Assembly: GCF_046058945.1 (NCBI RefSeq)
Contig: NZ_CP175511.1
Span: 1,426,001 to 1,490,000, forward strand
Direction of reading: 5' to 3'
DNA from: Brochothrix campestris
GTDB taxonomy: Bacteria; Bacillota; Bacilli; Lactobacillales; Listeriaceae
Length of the DNA stretch: 64,000 nt
Shown here: positions 25,484 through 33,846 of the stretch, one piece after another
How positions within the stretch are numbered: position 1 is the first letter of the stretch
How the letters are laid out: every line of letters begins with the position of its first letter
Position numbers and translations under genes: made by a program
Notes under the pieces: model-generated
Told to the model about the DNA's origin: nothing
Database searches by the model: none
Seen by the model: only the letters and a program-made list of their open reading frames with translations

Positions 25484-26623
25484 ATGCTACGCCACAAAGC
25501 CTACAAGTTTAGAATCTATCCCAATGTAGAACAAGAGATACTTATTGCTAAAACAATTGGTTGCTCTCGTTTCATCTATAATCATTTTCTGGGCTTATGG
25601 AATGAAACATATACTCAAACTGGAAAAGGTTTAACATATAACGCTTGTTCTGCGATGCTTCCTAAGATGAAAAAAGAAGAAGAAACAGTATGGTTGAAAG
25701 AAGTGGATAGCATTGCTATTCAATCCTCTTTAAAGCATTTGGCAGATTCTTATTCTCGTTTCTTTAAGAAGCAAAATGCTAGACCTAAATTCAAGAGTAA
25801 AAAGAACCCAGTTCAAAGCTATACTACTCAATTTACAAATAATAATATTGCTATTGTTAATAAGAAATTGAAGTTGCCTAAATTGGGACTCATTAAGTTT
25901 TCACAAAGTAAAGTGCTTAGAGGACGTATTATCAATGCTACTATTTCACGTAGACCAAGTGGTAAATACTTTGTTTCATTGCTATGTGAAGAAGAAATCT
26001 ATGAACTACCTAAAGTAAATTCTTCAATAGGTATTGATCTAGGTATTACTGATTTTGCTATCCTTTCGGATGGACAAAAAATTAATAATAATAGGTTTAC
26101 CTCTAAAATGGATAAGAAACTCAAACGTGAACAGCGTAAGTTATCAAGACGTGCATTAATGGCTAAGAAGAATGGTATTCAACTATTTGAAGCCAGTAAC
26201 TATCAAAAACAAAAATGTAAAGTCGCAAGACTTCATGAAAAAGTAATGAATCAACGTACTGATTTTCTCAATAAGTTGAGTACAGATATTATCAATAACC
26301 ACGATATTATTTGTATTGAAAACTTAAATGTTAAAGGTATGTTGAAAAGTCACAAATTATCTAAAAGTATTTCTGATGTGTCTTGGTCTGAGTTTGTATC
26401 TAAATTACAATACAAATCTGACTGGTATGGAAAAGAAATAGTTAAGATTGATAAATGGTTTCCATCAAGTCAAATTTGTTCTGAATGTGGAAATAATGAT
26501 GAAAAAAAAGGCTTACACATTCGTGAATGGACTTGTAGTAAGTGTAATTCTAATCATGATAGAGATATCAATGCGAGTAAAAACATATTGACCGAAGGTC
26601 TAAGATTACAAGTGTTAGCTTAG
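25484..26623 (+). CDS. tnpB: RNA-guided nuclease TnpB of the IS605 element
   Basis: A 379-residue TnpB. The RuvC-like nuclease residues are visible: GIDLGITDFA (first Asp, about 184), CIENLNVKGM (Glu, about 277) and NHDRDINASKN (last Asp, about 362). A zinc ribbon CSECG...CSKC lies around 336-357. The N-terminus (MLRHKAYKFRIYPNVEQE) is typical. The frame opens earlier, but GAGGTGA places the start at 25484. TnpB with its omega RNA cuts DNA at a site set by a guide and helps keep the element. All key residues appear intact. Confidence 0.9.
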   Translation: MLRHKAYKFRIYPNVEQEILIAKTIGCSRFIYNHFLGLWNETYTQTGKGLTYNACSAMLPKMKKEEETVWLKEVDSIAIQSSLKHLADSYSRFFKKQNARPKFKSKKNPVQSYTTQFTNNNIAIVNKKLKLPKLGLIKFSQSKVLRGRIINATISRRPSGKYFVSLLCEEEIYELPKVNSSIGIDLGITDFAILSDGQKINNNRFTSKMDKKLKREQRKLSRRALMAKKNGIQLFEASNYQKQKCKVARLHEKVMNQRTDFLNKLSTDIINNHDIICIENLNVKGMLKSHKLSKSISDVSWSEFVSKLQYKSDWYGKEIVKIDKWFPSSQICSECGNNDEKKGLHIREWTCSKCNSNHDRDINASKNILTEGLRLQVLA

Positions 26624-26753
26624 ATAAAATATAGAACCGCAGGGACTGCGGGAGTAGCTTAGTAAATAAGAGAAACCTCTGTGAGTAAAGAAATACACTT
26701 GCAAGTATGCTCTGTTCCTAAGAATCTCGTGACTTCAGTCATGAGAGGTTCAA
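26560..26753 (+). ncRNA. Probable TnpB omega RNA (reRNA)
   Basis: In IS605 elements the omega RNA spans the 3' end of tnpB and the right end, and its guide is the flanking DNA just outside. Here the stretch after the tnpB stop is rich in hairpins (GAACCGCAGGGACTGCGG region near 26635, and the terminal TCTCGTGAC/GTCATGAGA stem). If the right end is near 26753, the guide would be the bases from about 26754 on. Boundaries are inferred by analogy. Confidence 0.5.
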
Positions 26754-26806
26754 TAGTCAATTGTGATGACTTTTGGTAATCTGATGACAGACATAGGAGG
26801 TGACAA

Positions 26807-26986
26807 ATGAAAAAAACATGCCTCACCCTATCCTTTTTATGCGCTGTTGCAATCTTTTTCAGCCCGAAAATGATGCAAACAGCAGATGCTTATTTTGAAC
26901 AGCAACTGCTAACAGTGATTGTCACATCAATCGGATTGGCGACCTTTAGCATGCTGTTTTTAGTGCTTGCGTTGCGTAAAAAATAA
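26807..26986 (+). CDS. Small membrane protein, 59 residues
   Basis: A 59-residue protein with an N-terminal hydrophobic segment (about 5-20) and a second one (about 36-55), ending RKK. GGAGGTGACAA before ATG 26807 is a strong ribosome site. Family unknown. It lies right behind the IS element, so its original upstream neighbour may have been displaced. Confidence 0.55.
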   Translation: MKKTCLTLSFLCAVAIFFSPKMMQTADAYFEQQLLTVIVTSIGLATFSMLFLVLALRKK

Positions 26987-27066
26987 GAGGGTACCTATCG
27001 CGAACGTCTGTGTACGACAAATAATAACCTCAAGTCCCTCTTGACCTTAGTATTCAATTCAAAATT

Positions 27067-27342
27067 ATGAAAATGCGCACATTTGTGAATTCGGCACTAA
27101 TATTTTATACTGGTGCCACAGGTGGTATCTCACATGCCTTTGTATTTGGTGGGATAACGACCATCCCCGCCTTTGTCGGCGATACCCTTCTGCATTATTT
27201 AATCGACTTATCCTTATACTTCATGACTGCCTGTGTGGCAACGGTATTGCTAGGATTTAAGGATATTATGGCAAAAAACCGAACTTCTACCCGAAGTTCG
27301 GTTTCCATTATGTCTTATTCAATCGGTGGGACTTTAATTTGA
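27067..27342 (+). pseudogene. Possible membrane-protein remnant
   Basis: A 91-codon frame with two hydrophobic stretches (TGATGGISHAFVFGG and LIDLSLYFMTACVATVLLG). It lacks a clear ribosome site, and its last third runs through the terminator stem at 27276-27304 and overlaps the end of dptH. It looks like a leftover of a membrane-protein gene rather than an intact one. The true coding end may be before 27270. Confidence 0.3.
27273..27304 (-). terminator. Terminator of the dptFGH operon
   Basis: AAACCGAACTTC and GAAGTTCGGTTT form a perfect 12-bp stem with a five-base loop; a T run follows on the minus strand (six T). It lies 11 bases past the dptH stop. Confidence 0.85.
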
Positions 27343-30300
27343 ATTTGTGTCGTTACGCTCAATTCCCCACTATCTATAGGGAACTGACCACTGACTACAC
27401 AGTTTCCTTTTTGGAGGCGGCGCAACATCTCATCTGTTTGTTCCATTGTCTCTTTACTTGCAATCATTTTCGTAATCATCGTAAACTCGGAATCGGCTGG
27501 CTGGAAGTAGGCTTTAGTTGCAACATTATCGAGCACAGCGAGTTCAGCTTTCTTAAAGTTACTAAACGATTGCGTTGCCAATAACACAGACCAACCAAAT
27601 TTACGACCTTCACGCAAGATTTTTTCAACTGGACCTTTATTAGAAAAATCAAGATTTTGCGCTTCATCAAGTACAACAGGTAATGGTAATGTCGCCGTAT
27701 TGGTTTGTGAATAGTTCCAAATGTCCCATAAGATAAACTCGGTAAGCATTTGCTTCGTTTCGATATCGAAACCGTCCAATTGAATCACTGTTAATTTACC
27801 TGTCTTATCAAAGACGTCGTCCCAAGAATGAGTCGCATCATATGTGAAAGGATCGTCATATTGCAAACGAATAAGTTTGTCGCAGACTGATTTTGATACA
27901 GTCGTATCCATATCTTCTAATTTAGCGAAAACATTGGCGAAGGTAATATCGTCCCCATAGGTTTTGAAGGCTGACATAATCGCTTTAATAATCGCACTGA
28001 CTTGTTGGTCTCCCATTGTCGAATAGATTGCTGATAGCGTATGTCCAATCCGTAAGGCCACATCAAACTCACTGTGATTGCCTTTTTTAAACGGATTAAT
28101 CGGTAATTTGTTCGTTTTGACAATAATTTCAACGATTTTCCCATTTGTACTCGCTACAAAACGTGCATCTAGCTGTGTCATCGAAAAACTGTTTGAATAA
28201 TCGACCACTAAGGTTGATAGCTGTGATTGCGTCATTTGTTTAAGTAAACTTTGGATAAAGTACGTTTTACCAGTACCTGACTTACCACCAATTAACAAAT
28301 GACGATTGTTTAAACTTTTATTCCAATAGGCCCATTTGATTGGAGTCATTCGCGAGCTGTGTCCGAGTAATATATCAGTGTTCGTAGTCGCATGTACGGG
28401 TTGGACTACATCACTAACTTCCACTGCTTCCACTGCTTCCACTGCTTCCACTGCTTCCACTGCTTGATTGTAGACTTGTTTCACATCTGATTGCGAGTTA
28501 TTTAATAATTTATTTTCACCTGCATTGGCATCACTCAACTGATTGCCCTTATGTTTATCCATTAAAGCGGATATTTTACCGGTATGAATCGTTTTATATT
28601 GTTTCACTTTGACACCGTTCCATACGTCTTCAATCGGTTGGGCTATTGTATTGTATCCTGTTTGTTCACTGTAGTTTAATTCCATAATTGTATTATTCTC
28701 ATGCATCACTAATCCTTCAAACTGATTATCTTTTTGATACGAAATAATCATACCTTCTAAAATTTCATCAAACACAGGCGTAAAGTCATCATTCATTAGA
28801 TGGTGTTTGTCTGTTTCATTGATTGAGTAGCGGCTAAGTTGTTCTGGCCAAATGTTATTGGCCTGCATTTTTTTCATATTATTATAAAAAAGTTGCATAA
28901 AGAATAAACGTAAATACTGTGATTGGAATGGTTTTTCTTCACTTGTCAAGGCTTCTTTCAGACGGTTACTTAAGGATTGTATTTGTTGACCGGCCTTTTT
29001 GATCACACTTTTACTGTTTTGACCGACTTTCACTTCGACTGGTAGCAGATGCATTTTTAAGCACTTGCCTTGCTCCAGCCCCATTAATAGTAAATCATCC
29101 GAAACGGCTCCTTTATAGGCACTCGAGAATTTAGCAAATGGCGAGTCTGTTTGTTTCAATCCAGCTGCTCCACTAATACGGATAATTTCTTCCATTGAGA
29201 TAGGTACCCATATAATATCCGGGTGTTTTTTCGTCAATTCGACCAAACTATGTTTGATGGCTGAAATAATACTCATTTTTTCGCGGGCGTCATGTCCTTT
29301 ATCTTGGATGACACGCAATAACCATTCACCATTGAACGTATTGAACATTTGAATGGTTTGGCGTATTTCGGGACTTCCGACACGAATATTACGGTTATTT
29401 AAAAATGATTCCAGCACCCGTTCATATTGTTGCGATTTATCAGTCACAGTGATGGCATCATAATGATTGGTTGAGCTCAATTGATCGCTATAATGCACAA
29501 CAACGAGGTTTTCGGATTGGCGTTGGAAGTAATCGATGTCTGCCAAAGGTTCAACAAAGGTCACCCAGTTCGATGCATCGTATAATTTTTTCAATTTAGT
29601 ATGACCCGATACCGCAATTTTTTCGGATAAGACGACATTGTCTTGATAAATTGAGTCACCATTGTCATGTAAATTAGCGACATAGTTATTCATTCGATTA
29701 ATAAAACGCTCAAACTTTTGGTTATCACTCACTTGTGATTGACCATAACCCGAACGGTAATCCGTATCGTTAAGATTTAAGTAACTAATCTCACTTACAA
29801 GTCCTTTAAAGCTTAAACTATCAGGTAGTTTATCCGCTTCGAACAACGACAATGTTCCGACTGATTTCATTTTAAAGAAGGTCAAATGAGCATAATCAAT
29901 CGTGCCATCAATTGGTTTTTTAGTATAACTAATTGCTGCTTGAATCGCCTCAAACACGTCAATTTCATCAATTGTTTTGTTGATGATTTTATAGTCAATA
30001 TCCACAATTTCAAACGCCTCAGCGATTGTTTCTGCGTTGCTAAAGGCATCAAAGGCGCTTGGCGTATTGACATCTGCACTGTATAAATTCAAACGTATGT
30101 CTTTTAAGTTATCTAAGCCTTGTTTAGCGATGTTTTTTTTCATGTATTTAATGATGCCCCGTAAAAGCTCTTTGTCGTCAATAATGTCGACCACATTAAT
30201 AATGAACGAGGTTTTATTCGAATAATTGAATAAATAAGGATAGTAAGCCGAAAACTGTTTGATTTTTTCTTCGACTAAGCCAGCTAAGTAAGTATTCACT

Positions 30301-32465
30301 TCACCGATTGAAAAGGCCATATTGGGAACGAATTTTTGCCAATCTTTTAAGGTCTCATGACCGTTGGGACGAAAGACTTGGTTATCGATTTCTAAGTAAG
30401 GTAACAGGTAACCTGCATTTAAGCGCTGCAATAATTTTGAATCGATTTTTTCGGTTTTCACAATTGCTTCGACTTGTAAATTATATGCCATCACGACTGG
30501 CGAATAGGGCGTTAAATAAACCGCGTTATGCCCTTTTACCATGCCTAAATAGACGAGTTGTTTTTCTTGGTCTGTCATAATTTCATTTTGTTCAATCTTG
30601 TTCAATTGTTCAAAATAACAGGTTACATAGACAATCATTTTTTCACGTAGTTCATCAGTAAGATGAGCCAAAGATGGCACTGTATCGTGCGCAACATAAT
30701 AGGATAATAATGCTCGATAACTTGCAACTAAGGCGTCATTCAAGTTGAGCTTAATCTCGGATAGACCGATTTCATTAATCGCTGCACAGCAATACTGTTG
30801 ATCACGGATTTCTTTTTCGTACTGCAAGAACGTTCGAATATCACTAGCTGTTGTATAGGTCATATTATTGAGTGACACTTTACTGAAGTCTTCATTTGTT
30901 TCATAGCTCGCCTGGGCTATCCGTTTACGTTGCCAAATATCATTTTCGTTTATAGGTATAATTTTGCTTGAACGATCTTTAATATTTAACTGTAAAACGA
31001 CATTATTATGCACTAAATGCAGGCTTACCTTCCCTAAATTATCAAAGGCATCGGATTCAAACAAGACATCCCCACCCTCTGCTAAATCGATGGCTGCATC
31101 ATCACTTTCATCGTTATAGCGATAGTTATTTTCGCCATCACCGAATGTAAGTTTGCGTGCAATATCACCTTCGATAACTAATGCCCCTTTAGTACTTAAT
31201 TTAAAATGTGTTTTATAGCGTTTTAAAAAGTCTGCCTGCCAATCAATAAATAAGACATTAATTGTGAACGAGTTATTGCCAGTTTTAGTATTATATATAA
31301 CCTTATCGAAGGCTTTGTCCTCGCTCAATCGCTTTAATTCGATGGCAATTGACTTACCACTTGCTTCAACTGCGATTTGCTTGCCTCGTGAGCTTAAAAA
31401 TTCATTTTTAAGAGGGGTACTAAACGGCACTTTAATTTTCATTTTTTCATAGTTACCCGTGTTAAAGACGATGATATTTAACGTACGTTTTCCAACGGTT
31501 GTTAACCCATTAACTTTCATCCAAACATCCGCTTTAAGCGCAGCTGGTTCTAGTTGCACATTATCGCTATACATATCGATTTTCTTACTAGCAGCAGCCT
31601 TGTCACGGTAGCGTTCGATATCTTTATAATCTTCATCGGCCCACTGTTCCGACATCAATTTATTTTTGCCTTCTTTTGTGTAATCCTCTTCTAATTTTTC
31701 TTCAGGGTTACCAAATTCTTTAGCCCCTCTCACAGCATTAAAAGTCTCTTTATTCGCTTGCAAACGCAGTTCAATTTCTTTTTGCATTTTCCGTTTTTTC
31801 GATGAGGGTGCTGTTTCCTTTTCAGTCACTAATTTTTCCATTTGACTGTCTTTAAAATAACCCATTAGCCGATAGTCAGCTTGATCCAAAGCGGACTTAT
31901 AAACAAGCGCAATCACATCTTCAAGTTCCAAAAAGTTAGTAAGTTTATTATACTCAGAAACATTACTTTGGTTAATATAAGCTTCTAAATAAGTTTTATC
32001 AATATCTGATAAATGTGAATAGGTCATCAACTTCTTAACTTCCATGATAAGTAAATCAATGTTAAAGGCGCCACCTTTTGCTGTTAAATCGATACTACCG
32101 CCTTTAATACTATCTAAATCACTATAAGTTAGAAAAACGATGCTGGTATTCTTAAACGCACCTTGTTGACTACTCACTTCATTACGCAAGGTGACTAAAA
32201 AATCAACCGTTACCTGTGCCGCATCTTCAACTACAAATAAGACTTTATTTTGGTTTTGGTTAAGTGAAATTGTCTCATACACACTGTTTGAATGTGGATT
32301 AACATAGCGAAAAACTTCAAACTCATCGCTATTCACAAGCATTTCAAAATGTTTTTTTGCCGTCGGTTCATTCGGAAAATCAAGAAAGTAGCGTCCGCCA
32401 AACATCGGTTTATCAAACATCTCTTTAAAAACCTTTAAAATATAATTATAATATTCGTTTAACAT
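27315..32465 (-). CDS. dptH: DNA phosphorothioation-dependent restriction protein DptH
   Basis: About 1716 residues, the largest subunit of the DptFGH (DndFGH) restriction complex, which attacks DNA lacking phosphorothioate modification. The N-terminal three quarters has no motif I can name. The C-terminal part is a HerA/FtsK-like ATPase. Walker A GGKSGTGKTYF is at about 1440, Walker B LPVVLDEAQNLD at about 1615, and the arginine-rich LREGRKFGWSVLLATQS follows. A run of (Ala-Val-Glu) repeats at about 1343-1358 forms the linker before the ATPase. The start is uncertain: the frame opens at 32486, and GGGG lies nine bases before ATG 32465, while ATG 32474 is also possible. It overlaps dptG and is last in the operon. 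Confidence 0.85.
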   Translation of the reverse strand: MLNEYYNYILKVFKEMFDKPMFGGRYFLDFPNEPTAKKHFEMLVNSDEFEVFRYVNPHSNSVYETISLNQNQNKVLFVVEDAAQVTVDFLVTLRNEVSSQQGAFKNTSIVFLTYSDLDSIKGGSIDLTAKGGAFNIDLLIMEVKKLMTYSHLSDIDKTYLEAYINQSNVSEYNKLTNFLELEDVIALVYKSALDQADYRLMGYFKDSQMEKLVTEKETAPSSKKRKMQKEIELRLQANKETFNAVRGAKEFGNPEEKLEEDYTKEGKNKLMSEQWADEDYKDIERYRDKAAASKKIDMYSDNVQLEPAALKADVWMKVNGLTTVGKRTLNIIVFNTGNYEKMKIKVPFSTPLKNEFLSSRGKQIAVEASGKSIAIELKRLSEDKAFDKVIYNTKTGNNSFTINVLFIDWQADFLKRYKTHFKLSTKGALVIEGDIARKLTFGDGENNYRYNDESDDAAIDLAEGGDVLFESDAFDNLGKVSLHLVHNNVVLQLNIKDRSSKIIPINENDIWQRKRIAQASYETNEDFSKVSLNNMTYTTASDIRTFLQYEKEIRDQQYCCAAINEIGLSEIKLNLNDALVASYRALLSYYVAHDTVPSLAHLTDELREKMIVYVTCYFEQLNKIEQNEIMTDQEKQLVYLGMVKGHNAVYLTPYSPVVMAYNLQVEAIVKTEKIDSKLLQRLNAGYLLPYLEIDNQVFRPNGHETLKDWQKFVPNMAFSIGEVNTYLAGLVEEKIKQFSAYYPYLFNYSNKTSFIINVVDIIDDKELLRGIIKYMKKNIAKQGLDNLKDIRLNLYSADVNTPSAFDAFSNAETIAEAFEIVDIDYKIINKTIDEIDVFEAIQAAISYTKKPIDGTIDYAHLTFFKMKSVGTLSLFEADKLPDSLSFKGLVSEISYLNLNDTDYRSGYGQSQVSDNQKFERFINRMNNYVANLHDNGDSIYQDNVVLSEKIAVSGHTKLKKLYDASNWVTFVEPLADIDYFQRQSENLVVVHYSDQLSSTNHYDAITVTDKSQQYERVLESFLNNRNIRVGSPEIRQTIQMFNTFNGEWLLRVIQDKGHDAREKMSIISAIKHSLVELTKKHPDIIWVPISMEEIIRISGAAGLKQTDSPFAKFSSAYKGAVSDDLLLMGLEQGKCLKMHLLPVEVKVGQNSKSVIKKAGQQIQSLSNRLKEALTSEEKPFQSQYLRLFFMQLFYNNMKKMQANNIWPEQLSRYSINETDKHHLMNDDFTPVFDEILEGMIISYQKDNQFEGLVMHENNTIMELNYSEQTGYNTIAQPIEDVWNGVKVKQYKTIHTGKISALMDKHKGNQLSDANAGENKLLNNSQSDVKQVYNQAVEAVEAVEAVEAVEVSDVVQPVHATTNTDILLGHSSRMTPIKWAYWNKSLNNRHLLIGGKSGTGKTYFIQSLLKQMTQSQLSTLVVDYSNSFSMTQLDARFVASTNGKIVEIIVKTNKLPINPFKKGNHSEFDVALRIGHTLSAIYSTMGDQQVSAIIKAIMSAFKTYGDDITFANVFAKLEDMDTTVSKSVCDKLIRLQYDDPFTYDATHSWDDVFDKTGKLTVIQLDGFDIETKQMLTEFILWDIWNYSQTNTATLPLPVVLDEAQNLDFSNKGPVEKILREGRKFGWSVLLATQSFSNFKKAELAVLDNVATKAYFQPADSEFTMITKMIASKETMEQTDEMLRRLQKGNCVVSGQFPIDSGELSVTTQIQIKVPPIE
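28421..28465. repeat. Five tandem 9-bp repeats inside dptH
   Basis: CCACTGCTT is repeated five times without a change, encoding an Ala-Val-Glu run on the minus strand. The unit is a multiple of three, so gain or loss of copies would keep the frame and change only linker length ahead of the ATPase domain. Confidence 0.9.
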
Positions 32466-33846
32466 ATTGCGCATCCCCACTATCACTTTTTTTATCGATA
32501 TAATTTAATTTCGTTAACAAATTAACAACTTCATTTTTCGATTGGTAATCGAGCCAAACGCCTCGTTTTTCGAGTTCAAGCCATAAATCAGAAACAAGTA
32601 GCGGTTCTTCACCCACACTTAAACCTGTCAATAACAACAAATAATTTTGTGGGAGAGCAATTAACTGACCTAGAGAGCCCGCATTTTTACGGAAAAACGC
32701 TTTTTGAAAATCCGTATAGTTTTTGGGATAACGTGAGTGTACCGCATCGGGTTTAGTTCGATTTGTTGGGTCTGTTGACCAACTATACTGAATCATATCA
32801 TGCATATAAGCGATACATTCACTGAACGTTTCGACATTGGCATGTGCTGCGGTATACGCTATTTTGTTTTTGACACAGTAATAATCACGTAACCACGCCA
32901 TCACCGAAACAACAAACTCCGCTTCTACTTGAGGTCCTTGGTCTTTAAAGTAGTTTTTGAAATCGAGATAATCCCAGTACGTTTGCGTTTCTGACAGTGT
33001 TGAAAAATTATTTGTATTTAAAATGTATAAAATATGATCATGCGTGATGGTATACTTTAGTTTTTTTGAAATATCTTTCATTCCAAACAAGTAGCTATCA
33101 CGTGATTGACTCGCCTTTTCGGTTGTTAAAAGATAAACAACTTTTGTAAACTGATGCGGATTAAATGCCGCTTTTTTATCCAAACTAAGGATTAGTTGTG
33201 TGGTAGCAACAAAATAATAGTGGCTCAAAAGAGCATTAAGGTTGGCTAGTAAATCAGACTGTTTGGCTAAAATCGCTTTAAAGTCCTGCATAAAAGTTGC
33301 CGTAAACGTTTCTGAAAACACTTTATATTTAGCTTTAATTTCAGTGGTGTTTTTTTCTTGTTCTTTTGATACAGTACCGACTAAGTTAGAAAAAATATTT
33401 TTGGCATCCTCTAGCTGTAATAGTAGCTCATCTAACTCGGTGCGGTGACTTCTAACAAAGACATCATATAAAAAATGAGCAATTTCTTTTTCACCTTTTT
33501 TTGTATTATCAGTAGATAATGGTATATTCGTAATGTTTGTTAGATCACCTGTTTTATTTTGCTGATTTAACGCTGTTTTCAAATACATTTTTACGTTTTC
33601 TTTATCTGCTGCGGTTCCAAATGTAATTTTAGCTAAGGTTCCTGCAATAATTTCTTCCATTTTAGTTTCATCTGGTGTGCTAATACGCAGAATTAAGCGG
33701 ATAAACTCGGCAGTTATCCGACTAAAATCATTCGTGAATTTAACCCGTTCTGGTTCACGTGTAATAAAAGGGAGTACAGCCTGACGCGTATGCTTGTAGG
33801 TTTTACCCTCTTTTGAAAGCAGCTCTGTTTTCAGTGTATGATTCAT
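32446..33846 (-). CDS. dptG: DNA phosphorothioation-dependent restriction protein DptG
   Basis: A 466-residue protein placed between DptF and DptH and fitting the DptG family in size and order. No catalytic motif is visible; it is mostly helical, with a C-terminal part (DLWLELEKRGVWLDYQS, NLLTKLNYIDKKSDSG) that resembles a winged-helix region. In the known system DptF, DptG and DptH act together to nick or degrade unmodified DNA. It overlaps dptF by four bases (ATGA) and dptH at its 3' end, implying translational coupling. The identification rests on the whole operon pattern as much as on this protein. Confidence 0.8.
   Translation of the reverse strand: MNHTLKTELLSKEGKTYKHTRQAVLPFITREPERVKFTNDFSRITAEFIRLILRISTPDETKMEEIIAGTLAKITFGTAADKENVKMYLKTALNQQNKTGDLTNITNIPLSTDNTKKGEKEIAHFLYDVFVRSHRTELDELLLQLEDAKNIFSNLVGTVSKEQEKNTTEIKAKYKVFSETFTATFMQDFKAILAKQSDLLANLNALLSHYYFVATTQLILSLDKKAAFNPHQFTKVVYLLTTEKASQSRDSYLFGMKDISKKLKYTITHDHILYILNTNNFSTLSETQTYWDYLDFKNYFKDQGPQVEAEFVVSVMAWLRDYYCVKNKIAYTAAHANVETFSECIAYMHDMIQYSWSTDPTNRTKPDAVHSRYPKNYTDFQKAFFRKNAGSLGQLIALPQNYLLLLTGLSVGEEPLLVSDLWLELEKRGVWLDYQSKNEVVNLLTKLNYIDKKSDSGDAQYVKRIL

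Larger units (their letters stand above)
24900..26753 (+). mobile_element. IS200/IS605-family element with tnpA and tnpB
   Basis: A complete-looking IS605-type unit. At the left end, CTCGCGACT-TT-AGTCGTG style hairpin (24914-24929) is followed by further palindromes (24939-24992). Inside are tnpA and tnpB on the same strand. At the right end TCTCGTGAC-TTCA-GTCATGAGA (26725-26746) forms a nine-pair hairpin. Such elements have subterminal hairpins, no inverted repeats and no target duplication. The exact cut sites cannot be fixed without an empty-site comparison; the limits given are approximate. Confidence 0.8.
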
